Shown in pieces: positions 53,261 to 60,924 of a stretch of 64,000 nt of DNA. The stretch's first letter is position 1. Every line of letters starts with the position of its first letter. The translations under genes were made by a program, and so were the position numbers. The stretch comes from an uncultured Pseudomonadota bacterium (GTDB lineage: Bacteria; Pseudomonadota; Gammaproteobacteria; Steroidobacterales; Woeseiaceae). The stretch covers positions 62,001 to 126,000 of the forward strand of contig CAJXJW010000004.1 in NCBI GenBank assembly GCA_913055625.1. The letters are read 5' to 3'. Below the pieces are notes generated by a model. That model was not told the origin of the DNA, did not search any database, and saw nothing but the letters and a program-made list of their open reading frames with translations.

Positions 53261-53767
53261 ATGTCCATTGACCTGCGGCCCGCCCGGGAAGCGGATGCCG
53301 GCGCCATCAGCCGCATCTACAACCACTACGTCCGCGACACCATCATCACGTTCGAAACCGAGGAGGTTTCCGCGGACGACATCGCCCAGCGCATGGCCGA
53401 AACGGCGCAATTCGGGCTGCCCTGGCTCGCCGTGGACGCGGACGGCGCCGTGGCCGGCTACGCGTATGCATCGCGCTGGAAGGGCCGTTGCGCGTACCGA
53501 TACTCGGTCGAATCGACGATCTATCTCGACCCGGCACACACCGGCCGCGGCCTGGGACGGCCGCTGTATGCCGCGCTGCTGGACGCCATCCGCGACACGG
53601 GCATGCACGCCGTCATCGGCGGTATCTCCTTGCCGAACGCCGCGAGCATCGGGCTGCACGAAGCCCTGGGCTTTCGCGCCGTCGGTCGCTTCGCGGAAGT
53701 GGGCTACAAGTTCGATCGCTGGATCGACGTGGGCTACTGGCAGAAGGTGTTCGACGACGACGCCTGA
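53261..53767 (+). CDS. GNAT N-acetyltransferase, phosphinothricin-acetyltransferase-like
   Basis: The 168-residue product matches the Pat/YwnH branch of GNAT: IRP-like start SIDLRPAREADAGAISRIYN, AYRYSVESTIYLDP, and acetyl-CoA loop HTGRGLGRPLY (R-G-x-G-x). The late GFRAVGRFAEVGYKFDRW is characteristic. It would acetylate phosphinothricin, methionine sulfoximine or amino acids. ATG 53261 follows GCGAGGAG. Confidence 0.9.
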   Translation: MSIDLRPAREADAGAISRIYNHYVRDTIITFETEEVSADDIAQRMAETAQFGLPWLAVDADGAVAGYAYASRWKGRCAYRYSVESTIYLDPAHTGRGLGRPLYAALLDAIRDTGMHAVIGGISLPNAASIGLHEALGFRAVGRFAEVGYKFDRWIDVGYWQKVFDDDA

Positions 53768-53867
53768 CGCGGCTTGCGCACCCCGCCGGCCTGCGGCACA
53801 GTCGGTGCGCCGCGGCCGGAAAGTGCGGCGCTGGTGCAGGCACGCGCCGGCACGAAAAGGGGCAGAC

Positions 53868-55202
53868 ATGGGACGAGTGGTCTGGTGGTCGATCGCGGTC
53901 GCGATGGGCGGATTCCTGTTCGGTTTCGACACCGCGGTGATTTCGGGTGCGGACCAGCCGTTGCAGCGACTGTGGCAAACCTCGGACCTCGTCCACGGCG
54001 CGCTGGTGATGTCGTCGGCGCTGTGGGGAACGGTGCTGGGCGCGCTCTCCGGACACCTGCCGTGTGACGCGTTCGGGCGCCGCCGCACGCTGGTACTGAT
54101 CGGCGTCCTGTACCTCTTGTCGGCAATCGGCTCGGCACTTGCGACGGACCCGACTTTCTTCGCGGTAATGCGCTTCGTCGGCGGTCTCGGCGTCGGCGTT
54201 TCGTCGATCGTCGTTCCGGCGTATATCTCGGAGATCGCGCCCGCCTCGGTGCGCGGGCGACTCGTGGCGCTGTACCAGTTTCAGCTCGTGTTCGGCATCC
54301 TCGTCGCGTACCTGTCGAACTTCCTCCTCGCCGGTGCCGGTTTCGACTGGCGCTGGATGCTGGGGATCGAGGCCATTCCCGCGGCGATCTTCCTGTTCCT
54401 CGTCCTGCGTGTGCCCGAGAGCCCGCGCTGGCTCCTGTTGTGCCGTGGCGACGAGGCCGGCGCTGCCGCGGTGCTGAATTCGATAGACCCGGACGCCGTC
54501 ACGCGAGTGCTCGGCGAGATCCGCGAGACCGCGGCGCACGCGGCACGGGACCGCCTGTTCTCCCTGCAATTCGCGTTCCCGGCGCTGCTGGTGTTCCTGC
54601 TGGCACTGTTCAACCAGCTGTCCGGCATCAACTTCATCATTTATTTCGCACCGCGCGTATTCGAGGTCGCCGGCCTGGATGCAAGTTCGGCGTTGCTGTC
54701 CACGGCGGGCATCGGGGTCGTGAACCTGCTCGGCACGATGCTGGGCCTGTACCTGATCGATCGCAGCGGCCGCCGTTTCCTGATGCTCGCGGGGTCGGTC
54801 GGTTATATCGTGTCGCTGTGCGCGGTGGCCTGGGCGTTCGCATCGGGCGCGGGCGGCATGGTCGTCGTGGGCTTCGTGTTCCTGTTCATCGTCTCGCACG
54901 CGATCGGGCAGGGGGCCGTCATCTGGGTCTTCATCGCGGAAGTCTTCCCGAACAGCATCCGCACGAAAGGGCAATCGCTCGGCTGCGGCACGCACTGGGT
55001 CGCCGCGGCAATGATCGCGCTGCTGATGCCGTTCTTCCTGAACCGCTTCCCGGCGTCCGGCATCTTCGCGTTCTTCGCCGCGATGATGTTCCTGCAGCTT
55101 CTCTACGTCATTTTCCTGATGCCGGAAACAAAGGGCCGGAGCGTCGAGTCACTCGGCGAGGACATTGCGGCCCATGGCCGGACGGTGGCCGACAATGCCT
55201 GA
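53868..55202 (+). CDS. sugar porter family MFS transporter
   Basis: The 444-residue product has twelve spans and sugar-porter signatures: GFLFGFDTAVISGA at the start, D-A-F-G-R-R-R in the second loop, VPESPRWLL in the middle, FNQLSGINFIIYFAPRVF and PETKGRSVE at the end. It imports a hexose or related sugar with protons. Its 3' end overlaps the ROK kinase gene by eight bases, so it may feed that kinase. Confidence 0.93.
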   Translation: MGRVVWWSIAVAMGGFLFGFDTAVISGADQPLQRLWQTSDLVHGALVMSSALWGTVLGALSGHLPCDAFGRRRTLVLIGVLYLLSAIGSALATDPTFFAVMRFVGGLGVGVSSIVVPAYISEIAPASVRGRLVALYQFQLVFGILVAYLSNFLLAGAGFDWRWMLGIEAIPAAIFLFLVLRVPESPRWLLLCRGDEAGAAAVLNSIDPDAVTRVLGEIRETAAHAARDRLFSLQFAFPALLVFLLALFNQLSGINFIIYFAPRVFEVAGLDASSALLSTAGIGVVNLLGTMLGLYLIDRSGRRFLMLAGSVGYIVSLCAVAWAFASGAGGMVVVGFVFLFIVSHAIGQGAVIWVFIAEVFPNSIRTKGQSLGCGTHWVAAAMIALLMPFFLNRFPASGIFAFFAAMMFLQLLYVIFLMPETKGRSVESLGEDIAAHGRTVADNA

Positions 55203-56091
55203 GGCCCGCTATTACGGCGGCATCGAGGCAGGCGGCACGAAGTTCGTCTGTGCGGTCGGCGACGCCGACGGCAAGCTGTTCGCGACGACGGAGTTCCCGA
55301 CCCGGGACCCGGCCGCGACGTTGGATGACGCCATTGCCTTCTTCCGGCACGAGGCGGGCGCAGGACGGCCTTGCGCCGCGATCGGCATCGGGTCATTCGG
55401 CCCGGTCGAAGTGGACCCGCGCTCGCCGCGCTACGGCGAGTTGCTGAACACGCCGAAAGCCGGCTGGAGCGGCTTCAATATTGCCAGCGCTGTGCGTGAG
55501 ACGCTGGGCCTCCCGGCGCGTATCGACACCGACGTCAACGCCGCCGGCCTCGCCGAGCACCGCTGGGGTTGTGCGCGCGACCTGGAAACGGCGCTGTACG
55601 TGACCGTGGGGACCGGGATCGGGGTCGGTGCGGTCCAGCGGGGGCGCATCTACCGGGGTGCGTCGCACCCCGAAATGGGGCACATGTACGTGCCGCGAAG
55701 CGAGGCCGACCAGCCGGAGTTCGGCGGGGTCTGCCCGTACCACGGGAGCTGCATCGAAGGTCTGGCCTCCGGCCCGGCGATCGTCGCGCGCTACAACCAG
55801 AAGTTGTCGGCGCTCGCGGACGACCATCCCGCGTGGGAGATCGAAACCGACTACCTCGCGACGTTTCTCGCGAACCTGACGTTCGCCTTCCAGCCGGACC
55901 GCATCGTGGTTGGTGGCGGCGTCAGCAACGCGCGCCTGCTCGAGCGCGTTCGCGTTCGCCTGCGAGCACGCCTTGCCGGTTACCGCCCGTCACTCGAGGC
56001 AACGCAGGCGCTGGAGGACTACCTCATGCTACCGGCGCTGGGCTCCCGCGCGGGCGTGCTCGGCGCGATCCTGCTGGCCGCCGAACACTAG
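55195..56091 (+). CDS. ROK-family fructokinase-like sugar kinase
   Basis: The 298-residue product has the ATP motif GGIEAGGTKFVCAV, VTVGTGIGVGAV and the ROK zinc motif GVCPYHGSCIEGLASG. The layout is that of bacterial fructokinases (Mak/ScrK-like). Together with the overlapping sugar porter this makes an uptake-phosphorylation pair. It ends 40 bases before the converging cydB. Confidence 0.9.
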   Translation: MPEARYYGGIEAGGTKFVCAVGDADGKLFATTEFPTRDPAATLDDAIAFFRHEAGAGRPCAAIGIGSFGPVEVDPRSPRYGELLNTPKAGWSGFNIASAVRETLGLPARIDTDVNAAGLAEHRWGCARDLETALYVTVGTGIGVGAVQRGRIYRGASHPEMGHMYVPRSEADQPEFGGVCPYHGSCIEGLASGPAIVARYNQKLSALADDHPAWEIETDYLATFLANLTFAFQPDRIVVGGGVSNARLLERVRVRLRARLAGYRPSLEATQALEDYLMLPALGSRAGVLGAILLAAEH

Positions 56092-56131
56092 CCCACGTCG
56101 GCGTTTGCTATCGTGGCCGAGCGATGCCCGA

Positions 56132-57166
56132 TCAGTAGTACGTCAGCTCGCGCGTCTTGCCTCGGAACACGCGGTACGCATAGATCGTGTACCCGACATT
56201 GACCGGCAGCACGAGCAGCGTGCCGACTAGGATGAACATCAACGACTCCGGTGCCGCTGCGGCTTCCCAGATCGTCATCCGGTTCAACACGATGTAGGGA
56301 AACAGGCTGTAGGCCAGGCCGTGGAAGGCCATGCCGAAGATGCCGATGGTCGTGGCGAACGGCACCCAGTCGCCATAGTTGTTGTCGTTGTCGAGGCGCA
56401 GCGGCAGCCGCCGCAGCGCGCGGTAGGCGATAAAGAAGAACACGCCGGTCATCACCGGTATCGGCCACAGAACAATCAGGTTCTGCAACCCGAACCACTT
56501 TTCGAAGATCTCGCGGCTGACCAGCGGCGTCGCCGCGGAGACCGCCGCGACACCGAGCGCCAGCAGCAGCACGGAGCGGCGCGCCCAGGCGATGGCGCGG
56601 CGTTGCAGGCCGCCGTCAGTCTTCAGCACCAGCCAGGTCGCACCGAGCATCGCGTAACCGGACGCCAGGCAGACGGCAATCAGGGCCGCGAATGCGCGGC
56701 TCCAGCCATCATCGTCGAAGCCCGTCACGAGGCGGCCGAGCATGTAGCCCTGCGCGAGCGCGGCGAGAAGCGATCCGGCGACGAACGCTCGGTTCCAGAG
56801 AACCTTGTGATGCGCCTGCGCCTTGACGCGGAAGTCGAACGCCACGCCGCGCAGCGTGAGGCCGATCAGCATGACGGCCACGGGCAGGTACAGCGCGCCG
56901 AGCACCATGCCGTGGGCGTACGGGAACGCAACCAGCAGGATGCCGACACCCAGTACGAGCCAGGTCTCGTTCGCATCCCAGAACGGGCCGATCGACGCGA
57001 TCATCGTGTCCTTCTCCGCGTCGGTCGCCAGGGCGATCAGGAGGCCGACACCGAGGTCATAGCCGTCGAGAACGACGTACGCGAGGATCGCGAGGCCCAT
57101 GACGATCATGAACACCAGCGGGAGCCAGCCCGCAGCGGCACCGAGGTCCGGAATGAGATCAGCCAT
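56132..57166 (-). CDS. cydB: cytochrome bd ubiquinol oxidase subunit II
   Basis: The 344-residue product has eight to nine spans, with VLDGYDLGVGLLIAL and FWDANETWLVLGVG near the start, both standard in CydB. It pairs with CydA to reduce oxygen with quinol. ATG 57166 overlaps the cydA stop by eight bases. The gene is the last of the reverse-strand cluster. Confidence 0.95.
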   Translation of the reverse strand: MADLIPDLGAAAGWLPLVFMIVMGLAILAYVVLDGYDLGVGLLIALATDAEKDTMIASIGPFWDANETWLVLGVGILLVAFPYAHGMVLGALYLPVAVMLIGLTLRGVAFDFRVKAQAHHKVLWNRAFVAGSLLAALAQGYMLGRLVTGFDDDGWSRAFAALIAVCLASGYAMLGATWLVLKTDGGLQRRAIAWARRSVLLLALGVAAVSAATPLVSREIFEKWFGLQNLIVLWPIPVMTGVFFFIAYRALRRLPLRLDNDNNYGDWVPFATTIGIFGMAFHGLAYSLFPYIVLNRMTIWEAAAAPESLMFILVGTLLVLPVNVGYTIYAYRVFRGKTRELTYY

Positions 57167-58538
57167 GGGCGTGCTCCCCAGCGAGTTGTGACGGCAGGAC
57201 GGCAGGGCCATGCGCCTTGGGCTCGCCCCGTTTCGCATCCGCCGTGCTGGCCTGGCGCGCCAGGTGGAACACGACCGACACGTAGGCGATGATCAGGACG
57301 GCGTACAACACCAGGTAGCCCGCGAGCGTCACGGCAACGTTGCCGGCCGGGACCGTCGTCACCGCGTCGGCCGTGCGCAGGACACCCTGCACCAGGAACG
57401 GCTGGCGCCCGATCTCGGTCGTGTACCAGCCGGTCAGCACGCCGACCCAGCCGGAGAACGTCATCCACGTGAGCAACCGCCGCGTTGTTGCGCTGACGGA
57501 CCGCCGTCGCCGCAACTGCCACGCGGCGGCCCACGCGACGGCCAGCATCAGGAGGCCCGTGCCGACCATGATGCGAAACGCCCAGAACACCGGCGCGACC
57601 GGGGGCGCCGCGTCCGGGAAGCGGTCGATGCCGGATAGTTCGCCGTCGGGGTCGTGCCGGAGGATCAGGGCGGCGCCGTAGGGCACTTCCAGCGCAAACC
57701 GGTTTTCCCGCCTTTCATCATCGGGCAGCGCGAACAACACCAGGGGCGCGCCGGCCCGGCTTTCCCAAAGAGCTTCCATCGCGGCCACCTTTGCCGGCTG
57801 GTGCTCGAGCGTATTCAGTCCATGAAGGTCGCCGGCAGCGATCTGCAGCGGCGCAAAGACCGAGGCCATGATCACGCCCACGCGCAACGCAGAGCGCGCC
57901 GCCGGCGTCTCGTCGCCGCGCGAGATGCGGAATGCCGACAGGCCGGCCAGCAGGAAGGCGACCGTGAGGAACGACGCCAGCAAGGTGTGCACGAAACGGT
58001 ACGGGAACGAGGGGTTGAAGATGACGGCCCACCAGTCGACCGCGTGTGCCACTCCGTCCCGCATCTCGAAACCGGCCGGCGTGTGCATCCACGAGATGAG
58101 TGCCAGGATCCAGAACGCCGACAGGCTCGTGCCGATTGCAACCAGCAGCGTCGCTACCGTGTGCATGCGGTTGCTGACACGGTTGAAGCCGAACAGCATG
58201 ATGCCGAGAAACGTCGCTTCGAGGAAGAACGCGGTGAGGACTTCGTAGGCGAGCAGCGGCCCGGCGATGTTGCCGACGGTCTCCATGAATCCGGGCCAGT
58301 TCGTCCCGAACTGGAAGCTCATCGTGATGCCGCTGACCACGCCGAGCGCAAACGTGAGCGCGAACACCTTGACCCAGAGCCGGTAGGCCCCCATCCACCG
58401 CGGATCGCCGGTTCGGTTGTGGCGCCATTTAAAGAACAGCAGCACCCAGGCGAGCGCGATGGAGATCATCGGGAACAGGATGTGAAAGCTGATGTTGGCC
58501 GCGAATTGCAGTCGCGACAGCAGCAGGACGTCGTTCAT
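57159..58538 (-). CDS. cydA: cytochrome bd ubiquinol oxidase subunit I, short Q-loop type
   Basis: The 459-residue product has heme ligand His19 in RLQFAANISFHILFP and the GWYTTEIGRQPFLVQG motif. It lacks the long insertion in the Q-loop seen in E. coli CydA (522 residues), so it is of the short Q-loop/CIO type. Such oxidases tolerate cyanide and sulfide. It lies 26 bases after the DUF2892 gene. Confidence 0.95.
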   Translation of the reverse strand: MNDVLLLSRLQFAANISFHILFPMISIALAWVLLFFKWRHNRTGDPRWMGAYRLWVKVFALTFALGVVSGITMSFQFGTNWPGFMETVGNIAGPLLAYEVLTAFFLEATFLGIMLFGFNRVSNRMHTVATLLVAIGTSLSAFWILALISWMHTPAGFEMRDGVAHAVDWWAVIFNPSFPYRFVHTLLASFLTVAFLLAGLSAFRISRGDETPAARSALRVGVIMASVFAPLQIAAGDLHGLNTLEHQPAKVAAMEALWESRAGAPLVLFALPDDERRENRFALEVPYGAALILRHDPDGELSGIDRFPDAAPPVAPVFWAFRIMVGTGLLMLAVAWAAAWQLRRRRSVSATTRRLLTWMTFSGWVGVLTGWYTTEIGRQPFLVQGVLRTADAVTTVPAGNVAVTLAGYLVLYAVLIIAYVSVVFHLARQASTADAKRGEPKAHGPAVLPSQLAGEHAHG

Positions 58539-58564
58539 CGTTTTTATCCGGCCTCAGGACTCGT

Positions 58565-58786
58565 TCAGGCGGCACACTCCGCGGCGGGACGCAGGCCGAA
58601 GACCCTGCGCATCACGATGGCGGCCGGGCAGAAGCCGGTGAACGCCTGCTGGAAGAGGTTCGCGCCGACAAAGACCGTCAGCCATGCGAACCCGGGATGC
58701 ACGAACCAGGTCAGTGCGACAGACAACAGGACCATGAAGCCGGCAAAGGCTTCAACGGCGCGTTCGAGACTCATGGGTTTCTTCAT
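58565..58786 (-). CDS. DUF2892/YgaP-like small membrane protein
   Basis: The 73-residue product has two spans and the DUF2892 pattern (SLERAVEAFAGFMVLLSVAL, then FQQAFTGFCPAAIVMRR with the conserved F-x-x-A-x-T-G-F-C-P). In YgaP this segment anchors a rhodanese; here it stands alone. It sits between the barrel gene and cydA in a cluster with a sulfide-oxidation gene, a fitting place for a sulfur-transfer membrane partner. Confidence 0.85.
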   Translation of the reverse strand: MKKPMSLERAVEAFAGFMVLLSVALTWFVHPGFAWLTVFVGANLFQQAFTGFCPAAIVMRRVFGLRPAAECAA

Positions 58787-58795
58787 GGTGATACC

Positions 58796-60100
58796 TCAGT
58801 AATTGTAACGGATACGCAGGTAGACATTGCTGCCATCCTGCAACTGGCTGAAAAACGTCTGCGGCGCATCGCCGCCGAACAGGTTGCCGCCGGCGACGAA
58901 TTCCCAGTGGTCGTCGCGACGGAAACGGAACGACGGCCGCAGGTAGAAGTCCTCGTCGCTCGGCGACCAGAACGTGAACAAAGACAGCGTGTAGCGGTCG
59001 CGGCTCAGGCGCCACGTGAGCCTGTTCGTGAGCAGGTGCCGAATCTCGTCCGGCTCGAGCGACGGAAACGGGGAATTCTCAACGAGGTTTTCGTGATCCG
59101 CGATGCGCTCGACGTAGTACTGCAGGCCGACGGTCAGGTTCGGGATGGCCTCCCACTCGTAGCCCGCGAGAAACCGGATTTGGCTGTTCGGCACCAGCGG
59201 GTCCGTCCCGTCCCCGTCGTCGCGGGAGTCGTACCAGGCGAACTCGGCGGACAGGAGGCCCGGCCCCACGGGGCGACGCAGGCTCGCGCCGTACGCCGAC
59301 AGCGGCGCAAACGTTGGCTCGAATGATGCCGTGAGCGCCGTCGGCTGCTTGAAATAGCCGCGGTAGAGGTACGCGGCGTATTCCGTGCCGCCCACCGAGC
59401 GGAACAGGCGCACCGCGAACTCGCCGTTGCCGAAATCCTTGTCCGGCTCGATGGCATCCAGCGGCGGGTCCGGCGCAACGTTCCCGCCCGCGAGCGGCGA
59501 GAAGAACGAAAAGCGCTCGCCGGTCAGGTACGCGTCCGGCTCGAACACCGGCGTCCAGACGAAATCCACGTTGACGATGTCCGCGTAGTGCGTCACGCGT
59601 ACGGCGTTGCTCGGCGCCTTCAGGTATTCGTCGTCGCGGCCCGAAAAGAACGACGGGTAATCCTTCGGGAACAGGTCGTTCAGGAACAGCAGGTCGCCGA
59701 CGCCCCAGGTCTGCACCTGCCGCCCGGCCTTGATGTCCGTCTTGTCACCGGCGCGGAATGCCACGGCGAGCTCCCGCACGTCCGCGATGAACTCGCTCGT
59801 GACGCCGTCGTAGCCCAGGTCGCCGCGCAGCGAGAGCGTGAACCGGCCAGGCTGCCACTCTCGCTCGATGCGCCAACGGAATTCCTCCAGCGTGACGTTT
59901 CCGTCGAGCGCCGGGTCGTCGCGCAAGCGCCCGCCGGCGCCGGCCTCGACGAAACCGGTCCACGGCGCGGCCGCGCTGCCTTCGTCCTCCCAGTCATCCC
60001 AGGCGTCTTCACCCCACGGGTCGTCGTCGGGCGCGTCGACCTGCGCCATCGACAGCGGCGCGAGCGCAAGAAGCAGCAGCAGGGTGGCGAGCTTCGGCAT
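58796..60100 (-). CDS. outer-membrane beta-barrel protein (DUF1302-like)
   Basis: The 434-residue product has a signal peptide (LATLLLLLALAPLSMA), many alternating amphipathic strands and ends in an aromatic residue (RIRYNY), as outer-membrane barrels do. Segments such as DIKAGRQVQTWGVGDLLFLN recall DUF1302. It follows the LolA-like gene by four bases and is probably the outer-membrane member of an RND-linked system. Confidence 0.78.
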   Translation of the reverse strand: MPKLATLLLLLALAPLSMAQVDAPDDDPWGEDAWDDWEDEGSAAAPWTGFVEAGAGGRLRDDPALDGNVTLEEFRWRIEREWQPGRFTLSLRGDLGYDGVTSEFIADVRELAVAFRAGDKTDIKAGRQVQTWGVGDLLFLNDLFPKDYPSFFSGRDDEYLKAPSNAVRVTHYADIVNVDFVWTPVFEPDAYLTGERFSFFSPLAGGNVAPDPPLDAIEPDKDFGNGEFAVRLFRSVGGTEYAAYLYRGYFKQPTALTASFEPTFAPLSAYGASLRRPVGPGLLSAEFAWYDSRDDGDGTDPLVPNSQIRFLAGYEWEAIPNLTVGLQYYVERIADHENLVENSPFPSLEPDEIRHLLTNRLTWRLSRDRYTLSLFTFWSPSDEDFYLRPSFRFRRDDHWEFVAGGNLFGGDAPQTFFSQLQDGSNVYLRIRYNY

Positions 60101-60104
60101 GCGA

Positions 60105-60908
60105 TCAGTCCGCCGGACGCTCCAGCCACTCGCGCGGCGGATTCCGCAGCGAGCGTTCCGTGAACACGTCAGCAGGAATGCCGATGTCGTACGCGATATA
60201 GCGGAACTGCATGTCGGTCTTTCCGCCGCCGGCAAGGTCCGATACGCGGCTCTTCGTGACGGTCGGGTGCCCGTCGATCGTCTCGACCTCGAAGACCTCG
60301 ACGCGACGATAAACGTTGCCGGACGCATTGCGGTACTCGATCTTCATTGGCAGGAACGTGGCACGGTCGATCCAGGTCGTGTAGGCCGCAAACTCGACGC
60401 TGGCGGCGTCGCGGGGCGCGTGCTCCAGCACGTAGAACTCATCGGTGGTGTCCACAAGCCGATGCACGTCGTCGCCCGGTCGACGGCCGGAGACGTCCTC
60501 GTAGAAATAGTGCGCGCCGACGAAGCTGGTGCGCTTGTCGCCGGCGGAGATCCGCTTCACGAGGTCCAGGCCCGGCAGGTACAGCCAGCGGTCGTCGTCA
60601 CGGTCGATGTGCTTGTCGACTAGGAACACGGTGCCGCGGACGTCGGCCGGCTGGCTGAAGACGACCAGGAACTGCTGGTCGCCCGCATCGTCCACGTCGC
60701 GGCGCAGCACGGTGAACTGGCGCCGCTGCTGGCGGCCCTGTCCGTCCGTGATGATCATGCGTACTTCGGATCGGCCGTCGGCCCCGGCGTAGTAGGCGGC
60801 GAGGTTCGCGCGCTCCACGATCCTTTCGGCATCGGTGAGCGTCGTGTCCTCCGCCAACGCGGTCGCGGAGGCCAGCAACAAGAGCAGGATTGGTGTGATG
60901 GGTTTCAT
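60105..60908 (-). CDS. outer-membrane lipoprotein-sorting (LolA-like) protein
   Basis: The 267-residue product has a signal peptide (ITPILLLLLASATALA) and the COG2834 pattern: an AERIVERANLAAYYAG start, then DRWLYLPGLDLVKRISAGDK, AHYFYEDVSGRRPGD and MKIEYRNASGNVYRR. LolA-fold proteins carry acyl chains through the periplasm. It starts 17 bases after the RND exporter gene, a recurrent pairing. Confidence 0.88.
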   Translation of the reverse strand: MKPITPILLLLLASATALAEDTTLTDAERIVERANLAAYYAGADGRSEVRMIITDGQGRQQRRQFTVLRRDVDDAGDQQFLVVFSQPADVRGTVFLVDKHIDRDDDRWLYLPGLDLVKRISAGDKRTSFVGAHYFYEDVSGRRPGDDVHRLVDTTDEFYVLEHAPRDAASVEFAAYTTWIDRATFLPMKIEYRNASGNVYRRVEVFEVETIDGHPTVTKSRVSDLAGGGKTDMQFRYIAYDIGIPADVFTERSLRNPPREWLERPAD

Positions 60909-60924
60909 TCCATTTCTCCCGGTT

